Assembly (NCBI GenBank): GCA_034687125.1
Contig: JAQGBZ010000538.1
Span: 1-34,389 of the forward strand
DNA from: Neelides folsomi
Taxonomy: Eukaryota; Arthropoda; Collembola; Neelipleona; Neelidae
Length of the DNA: 34,389 bases
Direction of reading: 5' to 3'
Both the position numbers and the translations under genes were made by a program. Positions 1 to 10,597 of the stretch are shown here, piece by piece. How positions within the stretch are numbered: the stretch's first letter is position 1; each line of letters opens with the position of its first letter. The notes under the pieces were generated by a model that made no database searches, was not told the DNA's origin, and saw only the letters and a list, made by a program, of their open reading frames with translations.

Positions 1-799
1 GAATAATATTGTTGTAATTTGACGAAATAAATTTATATAAATGAACAATATTTTCTAAATTATTTAATAAGAGCCCCCCCCCCCCCTGAAACCTAATTTT
101 TTAATAAGAGCCCAGGCTCTTAATCGAACAATAACGGTATGTATGTATGCCTGTATACACTACATAAAAATATTTACAGTAGTATCTGCATAAGTATACT
201 TAAACTTTGTGTTTATTTAACACATCCTATTGTAAACTTAAGTTTAGATAATAATTTCATATTACCATATTATTTACAAACAAATGTTCCACCAGATGGG
301 AACAGATAGATACATGGGTCGAATAGGAATGTTAAAAGAAAGACAAGCCGTCAGTTTTTGGAAAGGCCCACTAACTAAAAGACCGAACCGATTGACAGGT
401 TATATACTACAATACTTCCCTTTCCCTCTCATATTGAGCTATTGGGCTCGTCTTGTTAAATCAGAGAAATGTAGGGCAAACCATAAAAACTTATTTACGA
501 GTCAGAATGCGGAAGATAGGTAAGTGCGGGGTTTAAAGATTCCACAGCTCAAACACGGGTTTCACATTATTAACTCTCAATCATTATTTCTCTGTACTTG
601 TTCACTTGTTAAAAATCTAATAATATGCATTCAAAATTCAAATATTTTCCATTATAAATATAAAGGTAAGGATGGAAAGATTTGCTTATACTATAATAAT
701 ACTATAATAATGTGCAATATACAAAATATTGTAATCTCCAAAAAATCGCACTAGAAAAAAAAATTACTAAAAAATTTAAATTTATTTTTATCAGATGGT
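1..799. other. Gene-poor left flank with a C13 homopolymer
   Basis: No gene is recognised here. A run of 13 C residues lies at about 74-86, and the short string AATAAGAGCCC occurs on both sides of it. A moderately GC-richer patch at 340-520 contains an open frame of 79 codons that resembles no family I know. The patch ends in a donor-like sequence (ATAG followed by GTAAGTGCGG) near 519, so a 5' exon of an unseen plus-strand transcript is possible but unsupported. The rest is AT-rich. Confidence 0.5.
781..786 (-). terminator. Poly(A) signal AATAAA for the OTU-like gene
   Basis: AATAAA on the minus strand, starting 14 bases beyond the stop codon of the OTU-like gene. This implies a very short 3' UTR. 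The hexamer is seen directly; its use is inferred, and AT-rich DNA produces such hexamers by chance. Confidence 0.35.
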
Positions 800-3342
800 T
801 TACAATAAATTTTCGTCGATACTTGCTGTGTCTGCATTATTATTGAGAACGTCAGCGGAATTTATTTTAAAGAGCTCAATCGTATTGTATTCTGACTTTT
901 CTGATGAAGTATCCACAGGGAAGATTGGAGAATTTCTTTCAATTTGAACACTCTTCGGGTTTAGTGAGATCGGAGTGATGACTTTCCTCTTAAAAATATT
1001 GAGAATATTTTTAAAACGACTTTTTGGTTGACCTTTAACCTCTTTCCAAGATTGAATCTTGTGTTTGTAATTTGATAATTTGACTGATTCTCCTGAAAGA
1101 TGAAACGAATTGTAAAATAAAATTCTCAATGAAAATAATAAACATTTTTTATTTCACATATAATTGTATTATACACGTATTCCATATATACTCCCTGGGC
1201 AGGAAAGAGAAAGGAAAATCTTTTGGTTTGGGCTTGCATTTCTTTTCCTTGCTGCGCGCAGATTTTCCATTCTCTTTCTTGCCCAGGAAGTACATAATGT
1301 ACATATAACTGTACCACTTGTTAATGGTGTCACAAGTTGTGATGATGCTGCTGATGAAATTGGTGTAAAGGATTTGGAAGACTCATTTGGAAGAACCCCT
1401 TGGAATTTCTCTTTGAAGAATTTGAATGCATTCCTTTGGATTCCTGGGAGTTTGGCTTTCTCACATAGAGAAATGTCCTTTTGTTTAAATGTTTCTAATA
1501 TGTACCATTTTGTATCCTGATGTGTGTAATTCCTCACAAGAATTGTGAAATTTCCATGTGGTCGTATTATTGATTGAACCGAATTTCCGAAATCTTTCTC
1601 TGATCGAGTCTTTTTTGATTCCTGATCAACTTCAATGTGATAGCAGTTTCCGACTCCATCAATCCCAAGAAGAAGAAAGGAAAAATTAAACAACGAAGCT
1701 GCGACTCTCAAATCATCAATTTCTCCTTTATTGTTTGATGTGGTATAAGCCATTCGAGTGGCTTCAAACATTTCTATCTTATCCTTATTTTTCCCTTTTC
1801 TGGTAGGGTTGAGAAAAAGGAAAGGGTCAATTTCGCTTCTTACTTCTCTTAAAATTGATCTGAACTCAGGTCCTTTCTCCGCATCATCGCTTATCAGAAT
1901 GGCCAGAATTGTAAAAACATCCGTAAATGCAACATTCCGGACGAAGTATTCTTTTTCATTGTAAATGATTAAAAGAGGACACATTGAATAACAAGTCTTG
2001 GAGGATTGTGGTTTGATTCTCAATGACGAATATCCGGATTGTAAAGGCAAACATCTTTTTATTAAAAAGGGATATTCGCCGTCTTTCATTTTTGTCAAAC
2101 TGAAGATAAATAATGTATAATTAACTTGATATTACAGCTATGTACATATTAATTGATGAAAACAGATTTAAATATACAGGTAATATGTATTGTGTTGTCC
2201 TTTTTACAATGTTTAATATTAATTTAATTATGCTGTTAAGAATTTTATACTCTACTTTTAATTTAGAATCAAAGGTAGAAATAACGATTAACCTTATAGA
2301 ATCCGTGGGATTGGTGGGATTATGAATTCGCTTCAAGAATTTCCATCGTGTTTCAAATGCTTTAGTGTTGAAACAATAGAAAGTGAATTCTTCAAAGGCC
2401 TTTACATTTCCAGTTATTGACCTGACCAATCCGCTCATGAAATGCTTAGATTCAAAAATGACCCGACAATTGAATTTGAAGTGCAGAGCTGCGGCTGTAA
2501 GTTCCACTAGTGTCCCGCTAAATTTATTGGTATTGAGACAGTGGAAATAATATTTTTTTAGTTGATGCCGAGATGAAAATCCAAATCCAGGTAAATCTTC
2601 CTTTCCATATCCATTGCAGATTTCCAATTCAAAATCTTCCCAGCACTTGCCAATGTACTCGTCAACTCCTTTGATGACTTCCTTGTACTTGTTTTCATTT
2701 TCCCACAGGGCTTGGGCAATTGCTCGGTACATGCTTGTAACGTTTCCACAATTTTCAAAAATTGTAAAGTTCAATCCTTCGATTTCAAATCTATGCTCTA
2801 TTTGTCCAACGTTCCTTTATTTAATTTATTTAGTAGGTAAATGATATTTATAAAATAATCTTAATTGGTAAACATTAATCTCCAAATTACTTAATTTCTG
2901 ACTCCTTAATTATATCTTCAAGTCCTTTTAACTCTACGAGCTTTGATCGCTTCGTTTCACATTTCCCTATTATTGGGTTCAAAATTGAATAATCGATCCA
3001 AGGAAGGTTTCTCTTTTCTCTTGAATAAGGAAGTTCAGATATTTGTTTAATCATCTTGTTATTGGAGAGCCCTATCAGATGACCAATTTCATATTTTTCT
3101 TTAACTTGCTTTAACTTATTCTTTGTCTTTGATAATTTGTTTCTTTCTATTTGCAGAGAGAGATTCGAGTCAACATGAACAGATGTGGTAGAAGAGGAAA
3201 TTAACAACGATTGTTTAGAATTCTCAGCATCCAAAAGAGTGATTTTGGGCTTTTGACATTTTTTGATTTCACTAATTTTCCTCAAAAAGGTGTTTGATGG
3301 AGGACTGTTTTGATTATTATTTTGCGTATCAAGATCATTCAT
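800..3342 (-). CDS. Protein with two degenerate OTU-like regions (tentative)
   Basis: Four-exon model on the minus strand: 3342-2891, 2790-2293, 2099-1315 and 1092-800, giving 675 aa; all three junctions are GT-AG and keep phase. Residues 1-150 are polar and Lys/Ser-rich. Residues 152-316 look like an OTU fold: M-Y-R-A-I-A at 171-176 sits where active OTUs have C-L-F-R-A-[IL], followed by a G-T-L-V-E-L-T-A-A-A segment typical of the OTU central helix. The catalytic Cys appears replaced by Ser170. Residues 320-525 resemble a second OTU unit (E-I-D-D-L-R-V-A-A-S-L-F-N, then N-Y-T-H-Q-D-T-K-W-Y-I-L with His510), also without an obvious catalytic Cys. The C-terminal 100 residues are polar. A catalytically dead ubiquitin-binding or scaffold role would follow from this, but that is inference. 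The gene model is firmer than the family call; an unrelated alpha/beta protein is possible. Confidence 0.5.
1186..1295. mobile_element. MITE-like imperfect palindrome (hairpin)
   Basis: Two arms of about 32 bases (left 1189-1221, right 1260-1292) are reverse complements with about three mismatches, separated by a loop of about 38 bases. Each arm starts with a CCTGGGCA-like string and ends in GGAAAATCT. GC content is well above the surroundings, which suggests insertion. It lies inside the predicted last intron (1314-1093) of the OTU-like gene, and no coding sequence for a transposase is present. It could be a short MITE or, less likely, a small-RNA precursor. Confidence 0.6.
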
Positions 3343-4143
3343 TCTTAATAATAGGAGTAGATAAATATATTAAATTATTGTTAGTTCTTTGTAACCCCAA
3401 AGTTGTAGGATATTTACTAATTTATTTTTTATGATAAATTTTCATTAACTTGGTTTATAACTTATAACACAATAAAAATCATTTTATTGTGGTACAAATA
3501 CAAGGATAAAACCCTGGAAAGGAAATTTAATTGCTATAATACCTCTACTCTAGATCTAATACGTACTTTTTGTGATGTGATAATGATATTTCTTTATTGT
3601 GTGATATACCATATACCTAACAAATAAATGCATGTAGGACATATTTACTTACTAAAAAGTACCAAAGAATATGTAGGTACTGTATACCTAGGTCTATAGA
3701 CTGTGGATAGTTAATACAGTAAATACGAGTAGTATATATAAAGTATAAAATGTTTTTATTTTTATTGAGGTACAAATAAATTTCAATAAATTCACATAAG
3801 TTTTTTTTAAAGTAGCAATACATAATTTTTAATTTTATTTTAATTAATAATTTTAATTTTAATCATATTTTACCATTATTTTTTAATGGGTATGTAGAGT
3901 TATAAAGTATATTATAATATTCATGATTCACTTATTGTATGTAAAAAATATCATATTGTACATAGCTATACCTAATATATTAAATATTTAATATATACTA
4001 ATGACCGGAATAAATTATTTTATATTGTAAATATATAGATTACATATACTTAAAATTATTGTAATATATTAGGCATCATGCCAATTGTAATTTGTGGTAT
4101 ATTTACAATGTTTACCAGAATATGACATCACAATTCCAAACCA
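3343..4143. other. AT-rich spacer between two minus-strand genes
   Basis: No coding signal is seen. The stretch is the promoter side of the OTU-like gene and the 3' side of the acyltransferase gene. It contains small AT palindromes, for example TATATTAAATATTTAATATA near 3976 and an inverted CCTAATATATT pair around 3971 and 4072. These are likely chance structures in DNA of this base composition. Confidence 0.5.
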
Positions 4144-6857
4144 TCATGGAACCTCAAGGGCTTTTAAATAAGCAAATTCTTCAATGAGCCACTGAGAAAT
4201 CTTATGTGCAATTTCCTCTGAAGGGACCAGCGTTTTATTGATGTTCACAGAGATCCTCATTTGTCCTCCGTAGCTCAGCATCAGCAAACTCACACCTTAA
4301 AAAGTTATAATGTCCCATTTAAATATATTATGTATGTTGTATGTATAAGTTTATTAGTAATCTATTCCTTCATATACTCATAAAACCAATGTAATATAAT
4401 TTTAATTAGCCCATGTAATTATGAAAAACCTGTCATTCAAACAATACACAAATAGTAAATAAATAATTATTGATAGTCGAAGAATCCATTTGTCAATTTG
4501 TCGTTAATTACCTGGAGCTCCGTAATAAAGGCCATTGCTTCCACTCAAATAAACAACTTCTCGGTCAAGGAAAAATACATTGTTTTCCGGTCCTGGGAAG
4601 TTGGATGAGACCATTGTCGTGGTGACCAGGGTCGGGCGAAGTACTTTAATCAAAGGGATCGGAACCATCCCCATGACCTTTGAGAGCCAGAAGTTGGTCG
4701 CGGGGAGAGAGGAGTATCGGAGTCCTTGTAAATCCTTCTCCGACACTTTCAGTCGTTCCCTTGGGTTCTCGTACCCCACAGGGAACTTGATTCCCAAATA
4801 AGACCTTAAACAAAAGGATTCAATCGAAGAGAGCCAGAGGGTCAAGAGAGGGGATGGTTGGGAAATGGGGCTTACAAGTGATTACGGAGCTTATCTGGAT
4901 GACCTGGGATAGGAATCGCTGTCACAGACTTCATTATCTTGGGGACTTTCAACCGTGACTCAATCAATGTCTTCCGGAAGGCTCCTGAGAGAGCCGCTAT
5001 AAAGAACCATCACAGCCATGAACATCTCAATTAAGAAGGGATTATTTGTTACAGAAGAGATTAAAAGAATGGAATAATAAACGTCGCTTCAATAGCGCAT
5101 TGTTACCCACGAGGACGGCCATGAAACTAACTTGATGAAGATTCTTAATATCTTTGATGAGGGTCAGAGGGATGGGATCGCTTTGGACGAGATAGGAAAC
5201 ATTAGAGAGATTCGGCTTGATCCAATCGTTTGAGTCTCGAGATTCAATCAATTGCTTCCCGAACTCATAAGGAACTTTGAAGGGAAGAAGAAATGAGCGA
5301 AAAATGGTCTTCATCAAGCTGCGCTGAACGTAATTCGGTTTGGCGATTTTACTTTCATTCCTTGTTAAGTTGTTGAGGATCAGTTTTAAGATGCTGTAAC
5401 CGTCTCCAAGACCTTTAATGGAATTTAATTTATTATAAATACTTTTAAATCACTGATGACATTGATGGTTCACCATTCCAACGTGATAAAGGTTAATGAA
5501 AGTCAACATGTGAATGGACTTGCATTGAATCAACAATGGCTATAGCCTATAGCTATCTTATAAGAAGGCTATTTATTAATACAATATTTCGATCTTTCAT
5601 TCATTCAACCAATTGATGAAAATAGTTTTTTGTGATTAGCAAAAACGTGTTAGCATATTTGTAATTTCATTCAATTTTTCGCATCTGTGATGTAAATTTT
5701 TATTTTATATTATAGGTATACCTACAATATTTATGTCAATTTAACATTTTTTTAAAAGAATATCATAAAGTTAATAATACTTTTATCTAAATGTAAGTTT
5801 AAATCTACATTACACACACTGATATTTATATAGGGGTTGGTAGTTTTTTTAAACAAACCTTTACTACTCGTCAATGAATGCTTATATGCTATGTCTAGTA
5901 TCTAGAATGTAAATAACGAGTAATTAATATAAATATCTCAATAAGACAGTGCAGTGGGTACGTATTAAATCTACGTATTTTAGTTTGTTTGTAAAATGTA
6001 AAGACTATGGTACGTATTTGTATGGGCGTTAGCGTTAGCAGAAAAACTTAACTGTTTTATTTGTAGTTTTCGGCTCTCACTCTTACCTTCACACAATTCC
6101 TAGTTACATACAATTCGAGTTTGTAAAGATGTAAATGGATCCTCATTTACAAATAATAAATATTCCAAGGAATTCGACAAATAAAAGTTGTGCTAATACA
6201 AGGTGTTAGGTGTTAATTACCGTGATGAAATCTGAATGCTATCATGGTTGATTTTTCACTAGGCTTTTCACTCTGGATGATGTAATTGTCAAGAATCAAA
6301 AATTCCCACGGGCTTGTCTCCTTTTCCCACCGATAACTGGTCAATTTGGAACTTATTTTCAAAAAGTCTGATTCATTGAAAGGGGTTGGAAGTTGAAGTT
6401 CTGGGTCCGAGTGTTCGAAATCATAACGTCTCACATGTTTGGTCACATTGAATTCTGCATCCGACTTCCAAAACATAAATCCCATCCAGTGCATGATAAA
6501 TTTTCTCAATTCGGGATATGCAAGTCGACCATTTTTTCTACGGAGTTCTAGAATTCGAGATGTCACAGCATTTTGAAGTTCAACAACACTAAGTTCATTT
6601 TTAATGACAAAATATATTAGAATATTATTACGAGGCACGTTATTAAAGTCATCCAAAGCATAAAATCCACTGCCTGGAGAAACAATCGTCAAATCCCTTT
6701 TGAAGATTTTCCCAATCACAACCACAATTCCACGAATAGTCAATGCTGGAAGTCCAATTATAAAGAATATAACGATAATGAGAGGAATAACTAATATTGC
6801 AAAAATAATGTATAAAATCTCTTTTAAAAATTTTTCGCAAATATTTTCAATCTTCAT
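4144..6857 (-). CDS. WS/DGAT-type O-acyltransferase (wax ester synthase / diacylglycerol acyltransferase family)
   Basis: Exons 6857-6221, 5412-5053, 4996-4876, 4804-4512 and 4295-4144 join in phase to give 520 aa. The family joins acyl-CoA to long-chain alcohols or diacylglycerol, making wax esters or triacylglycerol at the ER. The N-terminus has a long hydrophobic stretch (about residues 13-50, with IIVIFFIIGLPAL) that should anchor it. The hallmark HHxxxDG active-site motif is present as HHGLGDG at 211-217, rebuilt exactly across the first intron. The C-terminal half (from about residue 333) shows the usual WS/DGAT C-terminal domain pattern, with an N-F-P-G-P segment and a Y-G-G-Q-M-R-I strand near the end. 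The length fits the family. Substrate preference cannot be read from sequence. The start is the first ATG of a long open exon, and promoter DNA lies upstream. Confidence 0.87.
5413..6220 (-). other. Intron 1 of the acyltransferase gene
   Basis: This 808-base intron runs from donor GTAATTAAC to acceptor ATTAAAG and separates the HH from the rest of the HHxxxDG motif. No exon-like or repeat structure is recognised inside. Confidence 0.75.
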
Positions 6858-8636
6858 CTTAATCGCACCAAATTGAAGATAACACTATTTTAAATGTACA
6901 GATACTTTTGTATCTCTGTGTATTATGAGATGATGCACAAGTTTCAAGTTATTGTGTCCCTTGAAAGGGTTTGAAAGACTTTGCTCACAGTTGAGATCGA
7001 TGAGTATTATATATGAGAGCGTTATGTATATTTATACGAGTTGGTGGTGATGGGGTGGGTTGTTCCTGAGATTAGATTATCCACATGAGAAGATGACAAG
7101 TGAGCTTTCTCTCATTGGAAGAAAACTCAAAGTATTCTCATTTTTCTCTCTCACAACTTTTGGCTGAATCATATTAGCTCAAGGGGATTTTTTGTGATTA
7201 TTCCTTTGATCAGGGAGCGAATTGCGAATTCGTCTCGTACTCACACCCCCATGTGTTATATTCCTACCATGGAAGGATGAAAAAAGAGAAACTGAAAGTG
7301 GGAAAGATTATAAGAACCTTGAATCTTTTGTCAACCTCTTCCTATCTTAACATAATCATTGTGAGTTTGTGAAGGAGGAAGGAAGGATGCGACGCATTCG
7401 GACGCTTTTTAAGGAAACTTAAATTTCGATTTTATTATTCAATGCTGAACAGATGAAAAAATAGCTTTTATCATCTCTTAAGTATATCCAACTTTTCATT
7501 TCATGAATAAGTATTTGTTTCTAACATCGTTATCTCGTGTATAGATGATAAGTTTGGTCCGTCCATAATTATATTCATTATCTTTTGTATTGAATCTCTT
7601 TCACTTCCTTCGCTCTTTATATACACATTACGTAGTATTTGGTAATCCCAAAATATAATTTTCAGTTTAATAAATATGTTATATAGGAAAATGAATTTAA
7701 CCATTATTGATATACCCGAAACGACGTCTTTATTTATTACGTCGTGAAACAAATTGCAAATTGTTATTTTTAGCACGAGTTTAACTTTCTACTTTGGTCC
7801 CCTTTTGGGCTTATAAGTATTATGTATGTATGGTATATGTAAGGAAGTGAGGTTTTTATGTAAGCAAAAGATTCACCTAGTGGCACTCATAATTGGATTC
7901 AAGTCATTCATTCAATTCAATCTGATATCCTTTTAGGAGCTCATTGTCAGTTAACAGATATTTTAAGCTTTTAAAATGTAATCACTTCCGCATAAAAAAA
8001 ATTATTGGGGGGGAGATCTTAAGTTAGCTGTGCATTTTTCAATTTAAATAAGAAGGCCTTACATTATTTGACTGAAAAGTGAATTATCGCTCTTATATCT
8101 TCATAAATTCACACATACCTATACCAATATAACAAAATATCACCAACAAAAGAAAAGAAATTACTTCCTCATTTTAAATTTTTTCCTGTATGATTATTTT
8201 CAATATTTAAATTATTGAGTGTAGCCGTCTTTAACTTGATCCTTTATTAGATACACAAGCCATACCTTAAAGCTTTACCTTTTAACTAACTACCTAACTT
8301 TTAACATAGCTTTACGAAACATTTTAATCCCTTTAATGTTTATAGGGTCAGCTCGAATAAAAAGAAACGGAACGACGTTTATGAGAATTGCTCTTGGCTA
8401 GCTAAACAATGCCATTTACAGGTATAGAGTTTTTCATGCTTACAAAAAGACGAGTTGGAATTTGGACTTGGAATTCCTGAATGAAAAATATAATTATTTT
8501 TAATTGATTGATTCATTTGATACTGATTCAATTTCAAACCAAAGGAAAAATCTTAGCTAATCTTGAATTCTAAAGAAGTTATATTATTAAACCAAGAAAA
8601 TAAGTTTAGCGGATTTTTTTTTATTAATTGTCGAGA
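6858..8636. other. Divergent intergenic region between the acyltransferase gene and TRAPPC6
   Basis: About 1.8 kb upstream of both flanking genes, so it should hold both promoters. GC-richer patches at 7020-7340 could be regulatory. An open frame of 91 codons at 7501-7776 (minus) has no recognisable features and is AT-rich, and I do not call it. A G7 run occurs near 8008. No transposon or RNA gene is seen. Confidence 0.5.
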
Positions 8637-9492
8637 ATGTCATTGCAAAGTCACGGATCTTCATCCTTTAGTAATTCCCCTGACGAACTTGTTCTCGAAT
8701 TACTTCATGGAGAATTGGTCGCAAGTGGAGTACTTGTCAAAAACGAAGATCATACAGTAAGCCAAATTAATATTGAATTTCAAATGGCATTTATTTAATT
8801 TTAATATGCTATTGATATTTACCACTTGAAATTTTTTTAAAAGAATACATAATATTCTTCTATATTTCAGAATGAACTACTTTCAAAATTGGAGTTTATT
8901 GGATTTAGCACTGGATATCGTTTAATTGAAAGGTAATAGTAGTAATATGTAATTTAGTATTAATTGGCAATCATAATGGCTTTTTGATGTTTTTTGAAAT
9001 TAATTCTTAAAACGATAATAATTTCTAACTAAAAGTAAGTATCTTCATTTGAATTTGTTTATATATTATAGATTACTGAAAGATTCCCCTCGATTCAAGG
9101 ATGAACTTGAAACAATCAAGTTTATTTGTAAAGACTTTTGGACATCGATTTATAAGAAACAAATTGACAATTTAAGGACGAATCATCAAGGGACTTACGT
9201 TCTTCAAGATAACAATTTTAAGTTCCTTTCTAAAATTTCTGCAAGTAAACAGTATCTTGAGCATGGACCAAAGGTAAATTAAAGCATATTCTTTAGTATT
9301 ATAAATTAGAATAAATGAAGATTAAATGAATTAACATTGATAAGTGTATTGTTTATTTTGAATTAGTTCCTAGCATATACGTGTGGAATAATTAGAGGTG
9401 CCCTTGCAAATCTCGGTATTGCTTCAATCGTCATTGCTGAAATTGCAAATATGCCTTCAACTCGATTCCATATAACAATCCCAAGATCCTAA
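8637..9492 (+). CDS. Trappc6: TRAPP complex subunit 6 (TRAPPC6 A/B type, Bet3-like)
   Basis: Exons 8637-8756, 8871-8932, 9072-9273 and 9367-9492 join in phase to give 169 aa, close to animal TRAPPC6 (about 160 aa). TRAPPC6 is a small core subunit of the TRAPP complexes, which tether ER-to-Golgi and intra-Golgi vesicles and activate Rab1. The sequence shows the conserved L-E-F-I-G-F-S-T-G-Y-R-L-I-E-R segment, then K-F-I-C-K-D-F-W-T, Q-I-D-N-L-R-T-N-H-Q-G-T-Y-V-L-Q-D-N, the S-A-S-K-Q-Y-L-E-H segment and the C-terminal C-G-I-I-R-G-A-L-A-N-L-G-I motif of the Bet3-like fold. The start ATG precedes a short Ser-rich leader. I cannot separate the A and B paralogue types. The gene converges with the NCX gene. 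Confidence 0.95.
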
Positions 9493-10597
9493 TCCTCATT
9501 AGTTAAACTTCAGATAAATATTTAATTTTATTCAACTTTTCTAATTTCATATTCCCTCATTTAATACATCTAATGATAAAGTGTAAAATATATAAATTCT
9601 TATCACAAAATATTTTTAACGTGATTTAAATTATGATTATTAATGATTACTCAAGCATTTGTATGTCTTATCAGTTATATTATTATGTAATATCATGTAA
9701 TATTTATATACCTATTTATGTATAATATTTACTTATATTTTGTTTTCAGTATATGGACAATTCTTTTCTAAATTGTTTCAATGTGCATATGCATATGCAT
9801 AAACATGATTTAGGATTACTGTAAGCAGATGCCATTTTTCATTTCTTAATTATTATTATATTTTATGGTATGCTTTAAACGTTAATTTTGTTATATACAT
9901 ACACTTAAATATGGGTATTAAATTATTATTAATTAATAAAATATAGTGCTTATAATCTAATAATAAAAAACCAATTTCAATATTTATTTGTTTTTATTCA
10001 AATCCTTTACATACCAGTTAGAATTAATTTTTTCTTGAGTGAACAATTTGAGATTACATTTTATGAACTTGATGATGCTAAAAAACTCATTGTAAAAATA
10101 ATTAGCCAAGCATGAAGCGTAGATTTTGAATTAAGACAATTAAGTAGCATTGTAGCATATAAAATACACACAACCAGTAAATATAAAACAATCACCAATT
10201 TCCTCGATACATTAATCTCATATTACAGATATATCGAACACATTATAAGGAATAAACTTGAATCTCGCAGCCATTGGGTCAAAAGTCATTATATATTAAA
10301 ATTAATTCGAGAGAATGCTCAAAATCATTTAAAAATACTCATCCACAATACAATAGGATTGAAAGAAAAAGATACACCGTACAAAAATCAAAATGAAAAT
10401 TATTGTGCTTACATTATAGTGCAATTGGCATTAAAGCTACCTTTTTATTAAGTATTAAATACAAATTTGCAATAAAAAATGCAAACTAATAATAACAATA
10501 ACAAACAACACCATACAGTTTATGTATAAAAATTCAGTTTAGCTTTAAATTACCGGTAGAAAATACTGAGGGTGAGTGTACTCATTTCTTTTCAAAT
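9493..10597. other. Convergent 3' region of TRAPPC6 and NCX
   Basis: AT-rich DNA between two converging genes. A plus-strand AATAAA at 9935-9940 could end TRAPPC6, and minus-strand AATAAA hexamers at 10449-10444 and near 9988 could end NCX, so the two 3' UTRs may overlap. No gene or repeat is recognised. Confidence 0.5.
10444..10449 (-). terminator. Probable NCX poly(A) signal
   Basis: AATAAA on the minus strand, about 150 bases beyond the NCX stop codon. It is the first canonical hexamer downstream of the stop. Use is inferred. Confidence 0.4.

Noticed and set aside
284..523. 79-codon open frame in a GC-richer patch
   Set aside because: No family features, no signal peptide and no partner exon. 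The donor-like sequence at its end is not enough to call a gene.
2121..2292. Extension of the second OTU-like exon beyond 2293
   Set aside because: The frame continues into what fits much better as an intron (donor GTTAATCG to acceptor TTATCTTCAG), and the translated tail is AT-driven and hydrophobic without family match.
7501..7776. 91-codon minus-strand frame upstream of TRAPPC6
   Set aside because: Amino-acid content follows AT-rich DNA, with no splice partners, motifs or start context. It is probably chance.
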